Assembly: GCF_001422665.1 (NCBI RefSeq)
Contig: NZ_LMLU01000006.1
Location: 125,725 to 189,724, forward strand
DNA from: Arthrobacter sp. Leaf234
GTDB lineage: Bacteria > Actinomycetota > Actinomycetes > Actinomycetales > Micrococcaceae
DNA length: 64,000 bases
Reading direction: 5' to 3'
The notes under the pieces: model-generated
Told to the model about the DNA's origin: nothing
The model's input: only the letters and a program-made list of their open reading frames with translations
The model's database searches: none
Shown: one piece after another, positions 8,641 through 18,070 of the stretch
Layout: each line of letters starts with the position of its first letter
Numbering within the stretch: the stretch's first letter is position 1
Position numbers and translations under genes: made by a program

Positions 8641-8653
8641 CTACGAATTGTAG
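8641..8653. promoter_or_regulatory. Candidate operator CTAC-N5-GTAG, trpD/ctaE intergenic
   Basis: CTACGAATTGTAG, a 13-bp dyad in the divergent trpD-ctaE region. The same CTAC-N5-GTAG arrangement is present before qcrC (9434) and ctaC (17939). It sits immediately upstream of the trpD -10 and about 120 bases before the ctaE start. The binding protein is unknown. Confidence 0.5.
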
Positions 8654-8763
8654 AAAGTCATCACGGGGAACTTCCGCGTAAACACGGGCGTCGGCGCCCA
8701 CTTCGGCGCGGTGGCGGCCCTGTGGGCCCCGTTTCGCGTTGGTGATCATGCCGATCTTGGGGA

Positions 8764-8769
8764 CATAAT
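8764..8769 (+). promoter_or_regulatory. -10 hexamer CATAAT of ctaE (leaderless)
   Basis: CATAAT ends 6 bases before the GTG at 8776, with no ribosome-binding site. It favours a leaderless transcript starting at the GTG. The overlapping ATG at 8768 would give only a 3-codon ORF. Confidence 0.55.
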
Positions 8770-8775
8770 GAGTCT

Positions 8776-9414
8776 GTGACATCTGCGACCCAAGCCCCCA
8801 GCGCCGCTCCGCATCCCGCCCTGAACCGCCCCAACATGGTCTCCGTCGGAACCGTGGTGTGGCTGTCCAGCGAGCTGATGTTCTTCGCCGGCCTCTTTGC
8901 CATGTACTTCACCCTCCGCTCCACCTCGAGCGAGCTCTGGGCGATGGAGACCGAGAAGCTGAACGTCCCGTTCGCCCTCGTGAACACCATCATCCTGGTG
9001 TCGAGCTCCTTCAGCTGCCAGTTCGGTGTGTTCGCCGCCGAGCGGCTCCAGCCCCGCCGCACCGGCGGGGTCTTCCAGCTGGCCCGCTGGGGCATGGTCG
9101 AGTGGTTCCTCCTCACCTTCGTGATGGGCGCGATCTTCGTGTCGGTGCAGGCCTACGAGTACGCCGAACTCGTCGCGGAGGGCGTCGCACTCTCCTCCAA
9201 CGCCTTCGGCTCGGCCTTCTACATCACCACGGGCTTCCATGGCATCCATGTGATCGGCGGACTGATCGCGTTCCTGTTCATCATCGGCCGCGCCTTCATC
9301 GCGCGGCAGTTCGGACACTTCGAAGCGACCTCCGCGATCGTCACGTCCTACTATTGGCACTTCGTCGACGTCGTCTGGATCGGCCTCTTCATCATCATCT
9401 ACTTCCTTCAGTGA
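8776..9414 (+). CDS. ctaE: Cytochrome aa3 oxidase subunit III
   Basis: Membrane subunit III of the aa3-type cytochrome c oxidase. 212 residues with five predicted transmembrane helices, the actinobacterial form that lacks the first two helices of the mitochondrial subunit. Recognisable segments are [43 protein letters not shown] and [14 protein letters not shown], including the conserved Glu and His residues of the family. It starts the ctaE-qcrC-qcrA-qcrB cluster, so the oxidase and bc1 complex are co-expressed. The GTG start is supported by the leaderless -10 and the family N-terminus. Confidence 0.95.
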   Translation: MTSATQAPSAAPHPALNRPNMVSVGTVVWLSSELMFFAGLFAMYFTLRSTSSELWAMETEKLNVPFALVNTIILVSSSFSCQFGVFAAERLQPRRTGGVFQLARWGMVEWFLLTFVMGAIFVSVQAYEYAELVAEGVALSSNAFGSAFYITTGFHGIHVIGGLIAFLFIIGRAFIARQFGHFEATSAIVTSYYWHFVDVVWIGLFIIIYFLQ

Positions 9415-9433
9415 TTCCCTCCGCTAGACTCTT

Positions 9434-9446
9434 CTACTAGAGGTAG
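9434..9446. promoter_or_regulatory. Candidate operator CTAC-N5-GTAG upstream of qcrC
   Basis: CTACTAGAGGTAG overlaps a -10-like TAGAAT (9444-9449) in front of qcrC. Second of three copies of the same dyad near respiratory genes. Confidence 0.5.
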
Positions 9447-9500
9447 AATTCAATGAAGAACACCAGCAGCTCTGGCACCACGACAGGTAGGAAACACTCC

Positions 9501-10292
9501 GTGAAGGCACTTTCCCAGAGGCGGCGTCACCCACTAGCAGCGTTCGCCCTGCTCCTGATGGCGCTCCTCGTCACCGGCGGGATCTACGCCGCAGCCAGCA
9601 CCGCCAACGAGGCTCAGGCGCAGACCACCACGTTCACGGCGAACGACGTCGAAGAGGGCAGCAAGCTGTTCTCCGCCAACTGCGCCTCCTGCCATGGCAT
9701 GGGCGCCACGGGCTCGGACGCCGCTCCCTCCCTCGTCGGTGTCGGCGCCGCCTCCGTGGACTTCCAGGTCGGCACGGGCCGCATGCCCATGCAGATGGAC
9801 GGACCCCAGGCGCAGGCGAAGCCGGTCCAGTTCACCGACGAGCAGATCCGTCAGATGGCCGCCTACGTCGCCTCGCTCGGTGCCGGCCCGGCCATCCCGG
9901 GTGAAGAGATCCTGAGCGCCTCGGAGGGTGATTCCTCCAACGGCGGCGAGCTGTTCCGCGTGAACTGCGCCATGTGCCACAACGCCGCCGCGGCCGGTGG
10001 CGCCCTGACCCGGGGGAAGTTCGCCCCGTCGATCGACGGCACCAGCGAGAAGCACATCTACGAGGCCATGGTCACCGGCCCCCAGAACATGCCGGTTTTC
10101 AGCGACGCGAACATCTCCCCGGATGACAAGCAGGACATCATCGCCTTCCTCAAGACCATCGAGGAGCAGGGCTCCCCCGGCGGAGCGGACCTCGGTTCGC
10201 TCGGACCGGTGTCCGAGGGCCTGTTCATCTGGGTCGCCGGTCTCGGCGTCATCATCGCCTTCACGGTGTGGCTCACGTCAAGGTCCTCGTGA
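9501..10292 (+). CDS. qcrC: Cytochrome bc1 complex dihaem cytochrome c subunit
   Basis: Membrane-anchored dihaem cytochrome cc subunit, which passes electrons from the Rieske protein straight to the aa3 oxidase in actinobacteria that lack soluble cytochrome c. Two haem sites are visible, CASCH and CAMCH, with likely Met ligands in GRMPMQM and QNMPVF. A signal/anchor helix (AAFALLLMALLVTGGIYAA) and a C-terminal helix (FIWVAGLGVIIAFTVWL) flank the periplasmic-side domain. I chose GTG 9501 (AGGAAA upstream and family-like VKALSQRRRHP start). An in-frame ATG at 9453 would add 16 residues but lies only a few bases after a -10-like hexamer. Confidence 0.93.
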   Translation: MKALSQRRRHPLAAFALLLMALLVTGGIYAAASTANEAQAQTTTFTANDVEEGSKLFSANCASCHGMGATGSDAAPSLVGVGAASVDFQVGTGRMPMQMDGPQAQAKPVQFTDEQIRQMAAYVASLGAGPAIPGEEILSASEGDSSNGGELFRVNCAMCHNAAAAGGALTRGKFAPSIDGTSEKHIYEAMVTGPQNMPVFSDANISPDDKQDIIAFLKTIEEQGSPGGADLGSLGPVSEGLFIWVAGLGVIIAFTVWLTSRSS

Positions 10293-10364
10293 CCATCCGA
10301 CTGAACACCGCCAACGAATCACAGACAGTGCGCATGCACCAGCCAAAGAAGGATGAGAGGGATT

Positions 10365-11387
10365 ATGGCCGACTCTAGTCACGGCGCTCCCGGCACGTCG
10401 GTCACCGTAGCCGCACCGGGCGGGGAGCTCGACGAGTTCCAGAACCCGGGCCTGCCCCCGCACCGGCCGCGCCTGGCCGACCGCGACCCTAAGGCGGAGA
10501 AGCGTGCCGAGCGCCAGGTGGCGCTGCTGTTCGCGATCTCCGTCGTCGGGACCCTGCTCTTCTTCGTCGGATACTTCTTCATCCCGCTCGACCAGACCAT
10601 CGAACGCCTCCGCCTGCAGAATCTCATGCTGGGCCTCGGCACAGCCTTCGCCATGCTCGGCATCGGCGTAGGAATCGTGCACTGGGCCAAGACGCTGATG
10701 CCGGACCACGAGGTCACGGAGAGTCGCCACGAGGTCCGCCCCGAGCAGGACCGCCAGGACGCCGAGAAGATCGTCAATGACATCCTCGAGGAGTCCGGCA
10801 TCAAGCGCCGTCCCCTCATCCGCAACACCCTGCTCGGTGCAGCGATCCTCGCTCCCCTGCCGGCGATCGCCATCTTCCGGGACCTCGGTCCCCTGCCCGG
10901 CAATTCGCTGAAGCAGACCATGTGGGACACCGGCGTCCGTCTCACCCGCGACCCCAGCGGCACCCCCATCCGTGCCTCGGACGTGACCGTCGGATCGGCG
11001 TTCCACGTCATTCCCGAGGGTCTCAACGAGGTCGAGAACAAGCTCGAGGAGAAGGCCAAGGCAGTCGTCCTGCTCATGCGCCTCGACCCCGAGGAACTCA
11101 ATCCCTCCCCAGGCCGGGAGAATTGGGGCTACGACGGAATTGTTGCGTATTCCAAGATCTGCACGCACGTCGGCTGCCCGGTAGCACTGTACGAACAGCA
11201 GACGCACCACCTGCTGTGCCCCTGCCACCAATCCACCTTCGACCTCGAGCAAGAGTGCAAGGTGATCTTCGGACCGGCAGCACGTCCGCTACCACAGCTA
11301 CCCATCGAGATCGACGACGAGGGCTATCTCGTCGCATCGAGCGATTTCCAAGAACCCGTAGGACCTAGTTTCTGGGAGCGAGGCTGA
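10365..11387 (+). CDS. qcrA: Cytochrome bc1 complex Rieske iron-sulfur subunit
   Basis: Rieske [2Fe-2S] subunit of the menaquinol:cytochrome c reductase. The cluster ligands are in CTHVGCP and CPCHQSTF (near residues 260-290), and the protein ends with GPAARPLPQLPIEID as usual for the family. Unlike proteobacterial Rieske proteins it has an extended N-terminal half with three transmembrane helices, the actinobacterial form. 340 residues from ATG 10365, which has GAGAGG a few bases upstream; an ATG at 10353 would add four residues. Its stop is followed after one base by qcrB. Confidence 0.95.
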   Translation: MADSSHGAPGTSVTVAAPGGELDEFQNPGLPPHRPRLADRDPKAEKRAERQVALLFAISVVGTLLFFVGYFFIPLDQTIERLRLQNLMLGLGTAFAMLGIGVGIVHWAKTLMPDHEVTESRHEVRPEQDRQDAEKIVNDILEESGIKRRPLIRNTLLGAAILAPLPAIAIFRDLGPLPGNSLKQTMWDTGVRLTRDPSGTPIRASDVTVGSAFHVIPEGLNEVENKLEEKAKAVVLLMRLDPEELNPSPGRENWGYDGIVAYSKICTHVGCPVALYEQQTHHLLCPCHQSTFDLEQECKVIFGPAARPLPQLPIEIDDEGYLVASSDFQEPVGPSFWERG

Positions 11388-11388
11388 C

Positions 11389-13074
11389 ATGAGCAGCTCA
11401 ACCGCGACACATACCTACACGCCGAAGACGCGTGTCGGAAAGGTCACCGACTACGTCGACTCCCGGGTCGGCGGTTCGGGAATCGTCAAGGAATTCGGCC
11501 GGAAGATCTTCCCCGACCACTGGACGTTCATGTTCGGTGAGGTGGCGCTCTACACCTTCGTCATCCTGCTGATCTCCGGTACCTTCCTCACCTTCTTCTA
11601 CGACCCCTCCATGGCGGAGACGCACTACGAGGGCAGCTATCTGCCGCTGCGTGGCGTCGAGATGTCCGTCGCCTATGCATCGTCGCTGGACATCTCCTTC
11701 GACATCCGCGGCGGACTGTTCATGCGTCAGATCCACCACTGGGCTGCGCTGCTGTTCGTCGCGTCGGTCGCCGTGCACATGCTGCGCGTCTTCTTCACGG
11801 GTGCGTTCCGTCGCCCCCGCGAGTTCAACTGGGTCGTCGGCTGCGTCCTCCTCATCCTGAGCCTGGCCGCCGGCTTCACCGGTTACTCGCTCCCCGACGA
11901 CCTGCTCTCCGGAAACGGCCTGCGGATCATCGACGGTGTCATGAAGGCCATCCCGGTGGTCGGAACCTACCTGAGCTTCTTCCTCTTCGGCGGCGAGTTC
12001 CCGGGCACCATGATCATCGGCCGCCTCTACGTGCTGCACATCCTGCTGATCCCCGCGGTCATCCTGCTGATGATCGGCATCCACCTGTTCATGGTGGTGC
12101 TGCACAAGCACTCCCAGTTCCCCGGCCCCGGACGGACGAACACCAACGTGGTCGGCTACCCCGTGGGTCCCGTCTACGCAGCGAAGGCCGGCGGATTCTT
12201 CTTCATCGTCTTCGGTGTCCTCGCAGCGATCGCCGCGGCGTTCACGATCAACCCGATCTGGAACTACGGTCCCTACGACCCCTCCCCCGTATCGGCCGGC
12301 ACACAGCCGGACTGGTACATCGGCTGGGTCGACGGCGCCCTGCGGCTCATGCCCGGCACCCTCGGTGACAACTTCGACTTCGAGTTCATGATCCCGTTCC
12401 CCTGGGGCGTCAACGCGCTCTCGCTGAACGTGCTCATCCCGGCCCTTGTCCCGGCGATCATCGTCTTCACGGCGATGTTCCTGTGGCCCTGGATCGAGGC
12501 CTGGGTCACGAAGGACAAGCGTGAGCACCACCTGCTGAACCGGCCGCGCAACGCCCCGACCCGCACGGCCATCGGCGTTGCCGGCATCACGTTCTACTGC
12601 GTCATGTGGGCCGCTGCCAGCTCGGACCTCATCGCCACGCACTTCCTGGTGTCGCTGAACGACGTGCTGTACTGGCTGCGCTTCCTCGTGATCTTCGGCC
12701 CGATCCTCGCCTTCATGGTCTCGCGGCGCATCTCCCTCGCGCTGCAGCGGAAGGACCGCGAGATCGCGCTCCACGGACGCGAGACCGGTCGTATCGTCCG
12801 ACTCCCCCACGGCGAGTTCATCGAGGTCCACGAGCAGGTCGACGACTACAAGCGGTACAAGCTGACCGCCTTCGAGTCGCCCGAGGTCATGGTCCCGACG
12901 CCCGATGAGAACGGCAAGGTCGGTCTGGTCGACAAGGTTCACGGACGGGTGTCGCGCTTCTTCTTCGAGGACCGCGTCGCGCCGGTCACCCCGAAGGAGC
13001 TCGCCACGTCGCACGGCGACCACCACAGCGAGATCGCCGGCGCGAAGGACCGGGAGTCCATCGCCAGCCACTGA
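11389..13074 (+). CDS. qcrB: Cytochrome bc1 complex cytochrome b subunit
   Basis: Haem b-carrying membrane subunit that oxidises menaquinol. The paired haem ligands are visible in HHWAALLFVASVAVHMLRVF and HILLIPAVILLMIGIHLFMVVLHKH, split here by the rest of the helix bundle. The Qo-site motif appears as PDWYIGW in place of PEWY, which is usual in actinobacteria, and there is a long cytoplasmic C-terminal tail (about 110 residues after the last helix). 561 residues. Last gene of the ctaE-qcrCAB cluster; a strong terminator follows at 13102. Confidence 0.96.
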   Translation: MSSSTATHTYTPKTRVGKVTDYVDSRVGGSGIVKEFGRKIFPDHWTFMFGEVALYTFVILLISGTFLTFFYDPSMAETHYEGSYLPLRGVEMSVAYASSLDISFDIRGGLFMRQIHHWAALLFVASVAVHMLRVFFTGAFRRPREFNWVVGCVLLILSLAAGFTGYSLPDDLLSGNGLRIIDGVMKAIPVVGTYLSFFLFGGEFPGTMIIGRLYVLHILLIPAVILLMIGIHLFMVVLHKHSQFPGPGRTNTNVVGYPVGPVYAAKAGGFFFIVFGVLAAIAAAFTINPIWNYGPYDPSPVSAGTQPDWYIGWVDGALRLMPGTLGDNFDFEFMIPFPWGVNALSLNVLIPALVPAIIVFTAMFLWPWIEAWVTKDKREHHLLNRPRNAPTRTAIGVAGITFYCVMWAAASSDLIATHFLVSLNDVLYWLRFLVIFGPILAFMVSRRISLALQRKDREIALHGRETGRIVRLPHGEFIEVHEQVDDYKRYKLTAFESPEVMVPTPDENGKVGLVDKVHGRVSRFFFEDRVAPVTPKELATSHGDHHSEIAGAKDRESIASH

Positions 13075-13101
13075 TCGGCTGCTGATCTCGTCCTGATCGA
13101 C

Positions 13102-13135
13102 CGAAGGGCCCGGACCTCACCGTCCGGGCCCTTCG
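13102..13135 (+). terminator. Terminator after qcrB
   Basis: Perfect 14-bp inverted repeat (CGAAGGGCCCGGAC and its complement) with a 6-base loop, 28 bases after the qcrB stop. No long T-run, as is common in actinobacteria. Confidence 0.8.
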
Positions 13136-13184
13136 TCATGTCCACGGAGGGCGGTACGCGCCGTCCAGTCCGGAGGTACTTCCC

Positions 13185-13829
13185 ATGCATCACCACGACG
13201 ACTCCCGGCCACTGCCCGATCCCGTTCTCTCCGGACGCAGGCGGGACACCGGGCTGTACAGGGCCGCGACGATCGTGAGCGAGGTCCTCGCGCCGGCCGT
13301 ACTCGTCTCGTTGTTCCTCGTGATCCTGGCCTTCCGCTTCGCCGGGTGGCCCGCCGGGCTGCCCACCGCGCTGGTCGCCGTGGGGTTCACCACCGCGCTC
13401 CCCCTGGCCGGCGTGCTTGCGCTGGTAAGACGGGGCTCGATCACCGACCACCATGTCAGCGACCGACGTCAGCGGGCGCCGATCCTCGGCGCAACCCTCG
13501 TATCCATCGCCCTGGGCCTGGGGCTGCTCCTGGCGATCGATGCACCATGGGAGCTCATCTCCGGGGTGCTGTGCACCGTGGGCGGCGTGGTGGCGGTCCT
13601 GCTCGTCAATCTGGCGTGGAAGCTGTCCGCGCATTCCGCCGTGGCGGTCTTCGTCGTCGTCGGGTCCATGGGATTTGCCGGCGGGTGGATCGCCGTCCTC
13701 CTCGTGGTGCCTCTCATCATCGGCTGGTCCCGCGTCACGCTCGGGGCCCACACTGCCGGGCAGGTCCTCGCCGGGTACGTCGTCGGTGCCGTCATCGGCG
13801 GCGCCTTCGTCCTTGCGATCAGCGACTAG
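13185..13829 (+). CDS. PAP2-superfamily membrane phosphatase-like protein
   Basis: 214-residue protein with about six transmembrane segments. The C-terminal segment SRVTLGAHTAGQVLAG is the PAP2/phosphatidic-acid-phosphatase motif with the catalytic His, and KLSAHSAVAV stands where the PSGH motif of typical members lies. The first K-x6-RP motif is not clear, so activity is uncertain. GGAGGT is placed 7 bases before the ATG. It follows qcrB but is separated by the terminator. Likely substrate class is a lipid or polyprenyl phosphate (family knowledge only). Confidence 0.75.
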   Translation: MHHHDDSRPLPDPVLSGRRRDTGLYRAATIVSEVLAPAVLVSLFLVILAFRFAGWPAGLPTALVAVGFTTALPLAGVLALVRRGSITDHHVSDRRQRAPILGATLVSIALGLGLLLAIDAPWELISGVLCTVGGVVAVLLVNLAWKLSAHSAVAVFVVVGSMGFAGGWIAVLLVVPLIIGWSRVTLGAHTAGQVLAGYVVGAVIGGAFVLAISD

Positions 13830-13951
13830 GACACGGCACTCCCGAGGGAGACGCGCCGGGTGCTGAAGCGCCCACGGTGCGCTACGCCGTCCTGGCGGAA
13901 CAGCCGTCCGCAGCCACCAGCACCCTCCTGACGCCGGGGACGGGAATCCAG

Positions 13952-14749
13952 TTACCCGAGCCGCTTGGAGCTGTACGCGCGCGGCGTGCGCACCCCTGGG
14001 CGCTGCAGCGGAACCCACAGCTTGTAGCGGTCCGCCCGATAGTAGGACACCGAGTAGTCGATCATCGAGCGGGCCACATAGGCGTGCCGCTGGATCCTCA
14101 GCAGGGGTGCATTCAGCTCGACATTGAGCAGGCGGGCGATCGACGGTGAGGCTGCCGTCGCCTCGATGGTGTCCTCACCCCATTCCATGACCAGTCCGTA
14201 CTTCTCGCTCAGCACGTTGTACAGCGAGGTCGGCGGAGGGTCGTCGAGGATGCCGACAACCCGGTGCGCCGGAATGAAGTTCTCGTCGACGCTCATCGGC
14301 TCACCGTCGGCAAGGAGCTGCCGACGGAACCGCACCACAGGCTGACCGATATCGATCTGGAGTTCCCGCGCCACGAGCGGCGACGCGCCCTGCTGTTCGA
14401 AGGCGAGGACCCGTGCGTCCGGCACCATGCCGCGACGGATCATCTCCTCGGTGTAGGACGTCATCTTCATGTGGAGGTCCATCTTGCTCCTGGCGACGAA
14501 GGTCCCGAGCCCGACGATCCGCTCCAGCACCTCCTCGGCGACGAGAGCATCGATGGCCTGCCGGACGGTCATTCTCGCGACACCGAAATACTCGCTCAGC
14601 TGCCGCTCGGAGGGGATGGCGGTCCCCGGTTCTCCGTACGTCTCCAGGTATCGCCGCAGGCTCTCGCGGAGCTGCACGTGCTTCGCCTCGTGCGACACCG
14701 GGTCCAGCGGCTCGGCGTCGAAGGGACGCGGGAGGATCGTCATGGCCAT
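13952..14749 (-). CDS. GntR-family (HutC/UTRA) transcriptional regulator
   Basis: DNA-binding regulator with an N-terminal winged helix (IPSERQLSEYFGVARMTVRQAIDALVAE, here residues about 45-72, split by the ERIVGLGTFVA wing) and a C-terminal UTRA effector-binding domain (VVRFRRQLLADGEPMSVDENFIP to YSVSYYRADRY). AGGAG precedes the ATG at 14749. It lies downstream of ctaC-ctaD-ctaF on the same strand, separated by a hairpin at 14816. The effector is unknown. Its position makes it a candidate for recognising the CTAC-N5-GTAG sites before ctaC, qcrC and trpD/ctaE, but that dyad does not resemble well-known HutC operators, so this is a hypothesis only. Confidence 0.88.
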   Translation of the reverse strand: MAMTILPRPFDAEPLDPVSHEAKHVQLRESLRRYLETYGEPGTAIPSERQLSEYFGVARMTVRQAIDALVAEEVLERIVGLGTFVARSKMDLHMKMTSYTEEMIRRGMVPDARVLAFEQQGASPLVARELQIDIGQPVVRFRRQLLADGEPMSVDENFIPAHRVVGILDDPPPTSLYNVLSEKYGLVMEWGEDTIEATAASPSIARLLNVELNAPLLRIQRHAYVARSMIDYSVSYYRADRYKLWVPLQRPGVRTPRAYSSKRLG

Positions 14750-14815
14750 CCAGCTCCTGTCGTCCTGGTTCCTACCGGCCGACGACGGTGCGGCGGTCGA
14801 CCGTGGTTAACGCGA

Positions 14816-14842
14816 AGGGAGCCCGCTCGTGGCGGACTCCCT
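14816..14842 (-). terminator. Terminator after ctaF
   Basis: AGGGAG / CTCCCT arms with an inner CCG/CGG pair and a 7-base loop, starting 28 bases beyond the ctaF stop. Confidence 0.6.
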
Positions 14843-14869
14843 GTGACGCGATGATGCTGTCGTTCTGCC

Positions 14870-15271
14870 CTAGTGGGCGTGGTACCCGCGGCTGTATTCG
14901 AAGACCCAGCCGACCAGCGCGATCACGGCGAGTCCCATGCCGATGTAGAGGATCCAGAACCCGATGGCGATGCCGAGGAATCCGGTCGCTGCGGACAGGC
15001 CGAGAACCAGGGGCCACCAGCTCCAGGGGCTGAAGTGCCCCTGCTCGCCGGAACCCTCGTGGATCTCCGCGTCCAGACGATCCTCCGGTCGCTGCCCGAC
15101 CCGCTTGCCGGTGAACGCCAGGTAGAAGCCGATCATGCCGGCGAGTCCGCCGACCAGCAGGATCCCGAGGAATCCGACCCATTCGGACCATTCGGTCAGC
15201 CAGCCGTAGACGAGGGCGATGGGAACGAAGATCGGCACGCCGATCAGGAACAGGTTCTTCTCGATCCTCAT
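14870..15271 (-). CDS. ctaF: Cytochrome c oxidase subunit IV (actinobacterial)
   Basis: Small fourth subunit of the actinobacterial aa3 oxidase, 133 residues with four transmembrane stretches ([71 protein letters not shown]) and the short tail [11 protein letters not shown] 15271 overlaps the ctaD stop (ATGA), giving translational coupling; a longer frame upstream lies inside ctaD and is ignored. Last gene of ctaC-ctaD-ctaF. Confidence 0.93.
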   Translation of the reverse strand: MRIEKNLFLIGVPIFVPIALVYGWLTEWSEWVGFLGILLVGGLAGMIGFYLAFTGKRVGQRPEDRLDAEIHEGSGEQGHFSPWSWWPLVLGLSAATGFLGIAIGFWILYIGMGLAVIALVGWVFEYSRGYHAH

Positions 15272-16995
15272 GACTTGGCATCCTGTCGGTCCGCCGAGCC
15301 CATGAAGCTCGCGGCGCTGTCGTCCGGCGTGTGCGTCTGCTGCAGCTCCGGGTGGTGCAGGTCGAGAGCAGGGCGCTCGGACCGGATCCGGGGCAGGGAG
15401 GTGAAGTTGTGGCGCGGCGGCGGGCAGGAGGTCGCCCACTCCAGCGAGGCACCGAAGCCCCAGGGATCATCGACCTCGACCTTCTTGCCGGTGCGCCACG
15501 TGATGTAGACGTTCCAGAAGAAGGGGATCAGTGACGCACCGAGGACGAAGGACCCGACGGTGGAGAACTGGTTCATCGCCGTATAGCCGTCCTCGGGCAG
15601 GTAGTCCGCGTAGCGGCGCGGCATGCCTTCGACACCGAGCCAGTGCTGGATCAGGAACGTGGCGTGGAACCCCAGGAACAGCATCCAGAAGTGGATCTTC
15701 CCGAGCCGCTCGTTCAGCATCTTCCCGGTGAACTTCGGCCACCAGAAGTAGAAGCCCGCGAACATCGCGAAGACCACGGTCCCGAAGACCACGTAGTGGA
15801 AGTGCGCCACGACGAAGTAGGTGTCCGAGACGTGGAAATCCAAGGGCGGCGACGCGAGGATGATCCCGGTGAGCCCACCGAACAGGAAGGTCACGAGGAA
15901 GCCGAGGCTCCAGAGCATCGGGGTCTCGAACGTCAGCGAGCCCCTCCACAGGGTGCCGATCCAGTTGAAGAACTTCACGCCCGTCGGCACCGCGATCAGC
16001 ATCGTCATGAAGGCGAAGAACGGCAGGAGCACGGCTCCGGTCACGTACATGTGGTGCGCCCAGACCGTCACGGACAGCGCGGCGATGGCGATTGTCGCGT
16101 ACACCAGGCCCTTGTAGCCGAAGATCGGCTTGCGGCTGAAGACGGGGAAGATCTCGGACACGATGCCGAAGAACGGCAGCGCGATGATGTAGACCTCGGG
16201 GTGGCCGAAGAACCAGAACAGGTGCTGCCAGAGGATGGCACCGCCGGCCTCGGGGTCGAAGATGTGCGCCCCGAAGCGCCGGTCCGCACCGAGCGCGAAC
16301 AGGGCGGCGGCGAGCGGCGGGAAGGCCATCAGAACGAGGATCGCCGTGATCAGCGTGTTCCAGGTGAAGATCGGCATCCGCCACATCGTCATGCCGGGAG
16401 CCCGCATGCAGATGATGGTGGTGATGAAGTTGACCGCACCCAGGATGGTGCCGAAGCCCGAGAGGGCGAGGCCGAAGACCCACAGGTCACCACCGACACC
16501 CGGGGAGAACGTGGTGCTCGAGAGCGGGGCATAGGCGAACCAGCCGAAGGACGCCGCGCCCTGCGGGGTGATGAAGCCGGACACGGCGATGGTGCTGCCG
16601 AACAGGAAGAACCAGAACGCGAGGGCATTCAGTCGCGGGAAGGCCACGTCGGGTGCGCCGATCTGCAGCGGCATGATGACGTTCGCGAAGCCTGCGAAGA
16701 GCGGCGTGGCGAACATCAGGAGCATCACGGTGCCGTGCATCGTGAAGAGCTGGTTGTACTGCTCCTTCGTCTGCAGGATCTGCATACCCGGCTCGAACAG
16801 CTCGGCGCGGATGATCAGCGCCATCACACCGGCGAAGCAGAAGAACACGAAGGACGCCATCAGGTACATGTACCCGATGGTCTTGTGGTCCGTGGAGGTG
16901 ATCCAGTTGACGACGATGCGTCCCTTGGACCTCGGAACTACACGGGGAGCGGCGATGGTGCCGGCTTCCTCAAGGGTGTATTCGAAGGTGGACAT
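15268..16995 (-). CDS. ctaD: Cytochrome aa3 oxidase subunit I
   Basis: Catalytic subunit of the terminal oxidase; holds haem a, haem a3 and CuB and pumps protons. Visible: [15 protein letters not shown] at the N-terminus, [10 protein letters not shown] (haem a His), [15 protein letters not shown] (His-Tyr crosslink site and CuB ligand, with the K-channel region), WAHHMYVTG (CuB histidines) and HFHYVVFG (haem a3/a ligands). 575 residues, normal. The ATG overlaps the ctaC stop by one base. The C-terminal tail after residue 530 is hydrophilic and variable. Confidence 0.97.
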   Translation of the reverse strand: MSTFEYTLEEAGTIAAPRVVPRSKGRIVVNWITSTDHKTIGYMYLMASFVFFCFAGVMALIIRAELFEPGMQILQTKEQYNQLFTMHGTVMLLMFATPLFAGFANVIMPLQIGAPDVAFPRLNALAFWFFLFGSTIAVSGFITPQGAASFGWFAYAPLSSTTFSPGVGGDLWVFGLALSGFGTILGAVNFITTIICMRAPGMTMWRMPIFTWNTLITAILVLMAFPPLAAALFALGADRRFGAHIFDPEAGGAILWQHLFWFFGHPEVYIIALPFFGIVSEIFPVFSRKPIFGYKGLVYATIAIAALSVTVWAHHMYVTGAVLLPFFAFMTMLIAVPTGVKFFNWIGTLWRGSLTFETPMLWSLGFLVTFLFGGLTGIILASPPLDFHVSDTYFVVAHFHYVVFGTVVFAMFAGFYFWWPKFTGKMLNERLGKIHFWMLFLGFHATFLIQHWLGVEGMPRRYADYLPEDGYTAMNQFSTVGSFVLGASLIPFFWNVYITWRTGKKVEVDDPWGFGASLEWATSCPPPRHNFTSLPRIRSERPALDLHHPELQQTHTPDDSAASFMGSADRQDAKS

Positions 16996-17867
16996 CAGCT
17001 GCTGCTCCTAGCTGGGTCGGTATCGGGATCGTCCTCCGGGTAGGAGTCGCGGTCGTACTCGTCGCCGAGCTGTCCGTCCTCCAGCTGCGCCATCTGTGCG
17101 TCGAACTCCTCCTGGGAGACCACCTCGACGTTGAAGAGCATCTCCGAGTGGTACTGCCCGCACAACTCGGCGCACTTGCCCGCGAAGGTGCCCTCCTTGG
17201 TGGGCGTGAGGTTGATGTAGTTGGTGCGGCCCGGGTAGAGGTCACGTTTCTGCAGGAACGCGGGGACGAAGAAGGAGTGCTGGACGTCGCGGGCGTTGAG
17301 CTGGAGCTCGACGCTCCTGTTGACCGGGAGGTACAGCGTCGGGAGGTTCTCCGGAACACCTTCCTCGCCGTTCAGGCTGCCCTGGACACCGGTGGAGTAC
17401 TTGTCTTCCTTGACATAGTTGAAGTCCCACGACCACTGCTTGCCGCGGACGTCGACGATGACGTCGGGATCCTCGACGCGGGCGTCGATCGTCGCGATGT
17501 CGCGCTCCGTGAAGTAGAAGAACACCAGCACCATGAACAGCGGGATCGTCAGGTAGAAGATCTCCAGCGGCAGGTTGTAGCTCATCTGGCGCGGGTACCC
17601 GGTGTCATTCTTGCGGCGGCGATAGGCGACCATGCACCAGATGATCAGGCCCCACGTGATGATGCCGACGGCGAGCGCCGCGATCCACGAGTTGACCCAC
17701 AGGTCCGTGATGATGCCGGTGTGGTTGGTGTTGTCCCGGTCTGCCGGAAGCCAGCCCTTTTGGGCTTCAGCCGAACAGCCGGTCAGTAGGAGGGCGCCGA
17801 CCAGCGAGATGCTGGAGATCTTCGCGATCCTGACGCGCTTGCTACCGGTTCGGTCCTGCGAAATCAC
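16995..17867 (-). CDS. ctaC: Cytochrome aa3 oxidase subunit II
   Basis: Electron-entry subunit with the binuclear CuA centre. Lipoprotein-type signal ([15 protein letters not shown]), two transmembrane helices, the segment [10 protein letters not shown], and the CuA ligands in [15 protein letters not shown] 17867 is chosen: AGGAAGG lies 7 bases upstream and translation then starts [13 protein letters not shown] with a basic stretch before the signal helix; a longer frame from 17927 has no such support. 290 residues. First gene of the ctaC-ctaD-ctaF operon. Confidence 0.95.
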   Translation of the reverse strand: MISQDRTGSKRVRIAKISSISLVGALLLTGCSAEAQKGWLPADRDNTNHTGIITDLWVNSWIAALAVGIITWGLIIWCMVAYRRRKNDTGYPRQMSYNLPLEIFYLTIPLFMVLVFFYFTERDIATIDARVEDPDVIVDVRGKQWSWDFNYVKEDKYSTGVQGSLNGEEGVPENLPTLYLPVNRSVELQLNARDVQHSFFVPAFLQKRDLYPGRTNYINLTPTKEGTFAGKCAELCGQYHSEMLFNVEVVSQEEFDAQMAQLEDGQLGDEYDRDSYPEDDPDTDPARSSS

Positions 17868-17938
17868 AGACGGACCTTCCTTTTCTACGTGCGTTGCCAC
17901 CCGCTCATGAAGCTGCCCGGGGTGCACATCCAGTTTTA

Positions 17939-17951
17939 CTACTCACTGTAG
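17939..17951. promoter_or_regulatory. Candidate operator CTAC-N5-GTAG upstream of ctaC
   Basis: CTACTCACTGTAG, 72 bases before the ctaC start. On the - strand it is followed directly by TAAAACT, a plausible -10. Third copy of the dyad, again next to genes of the bc1-aa3 supercomplex. Confidence 0.5.
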
Positions 17952-17987
17952 AGCTTACCCGTAACACCGACGATTCGGTGACATGCA

Positions 17988-18029
17988 AAAGGCCCGGGAA
18001 GCACGTCCAGCGTGCAGTCCCGGGCCTTT
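17988..18029 (-). terminator. Terminator after the Fe-S carrier gene
   Basis: 12-bp perfect stem (AAAGGCCCGGGA and complement) with an inner 5-bp stem GCACG/CGTGC, 42 bases after the stop of the gene at 18071. Confidence 0.8.
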
Positions 18030-18070
18030 CCGCGATGCCGTCCCACCGCGGCTGCGGTGCGGACAGGAGG

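Noticed and set aside
8768-8779. Three-codon ORF (ATG AGT CTG TGA) overlapping the ctaE start as a coupled upstream ORF
   Set aside because: It begins within the ctaE -10 hexamer region, so it would not be on the predicted transcript.
9453-9500. Upstream ATG that would extend qcrC by 16 residues
   Set aside because: It lies too close to the -10-like TAGAAT; GTG 9501 has AGGAAA upstream and a family-like N-terminus. Not fully excluded.
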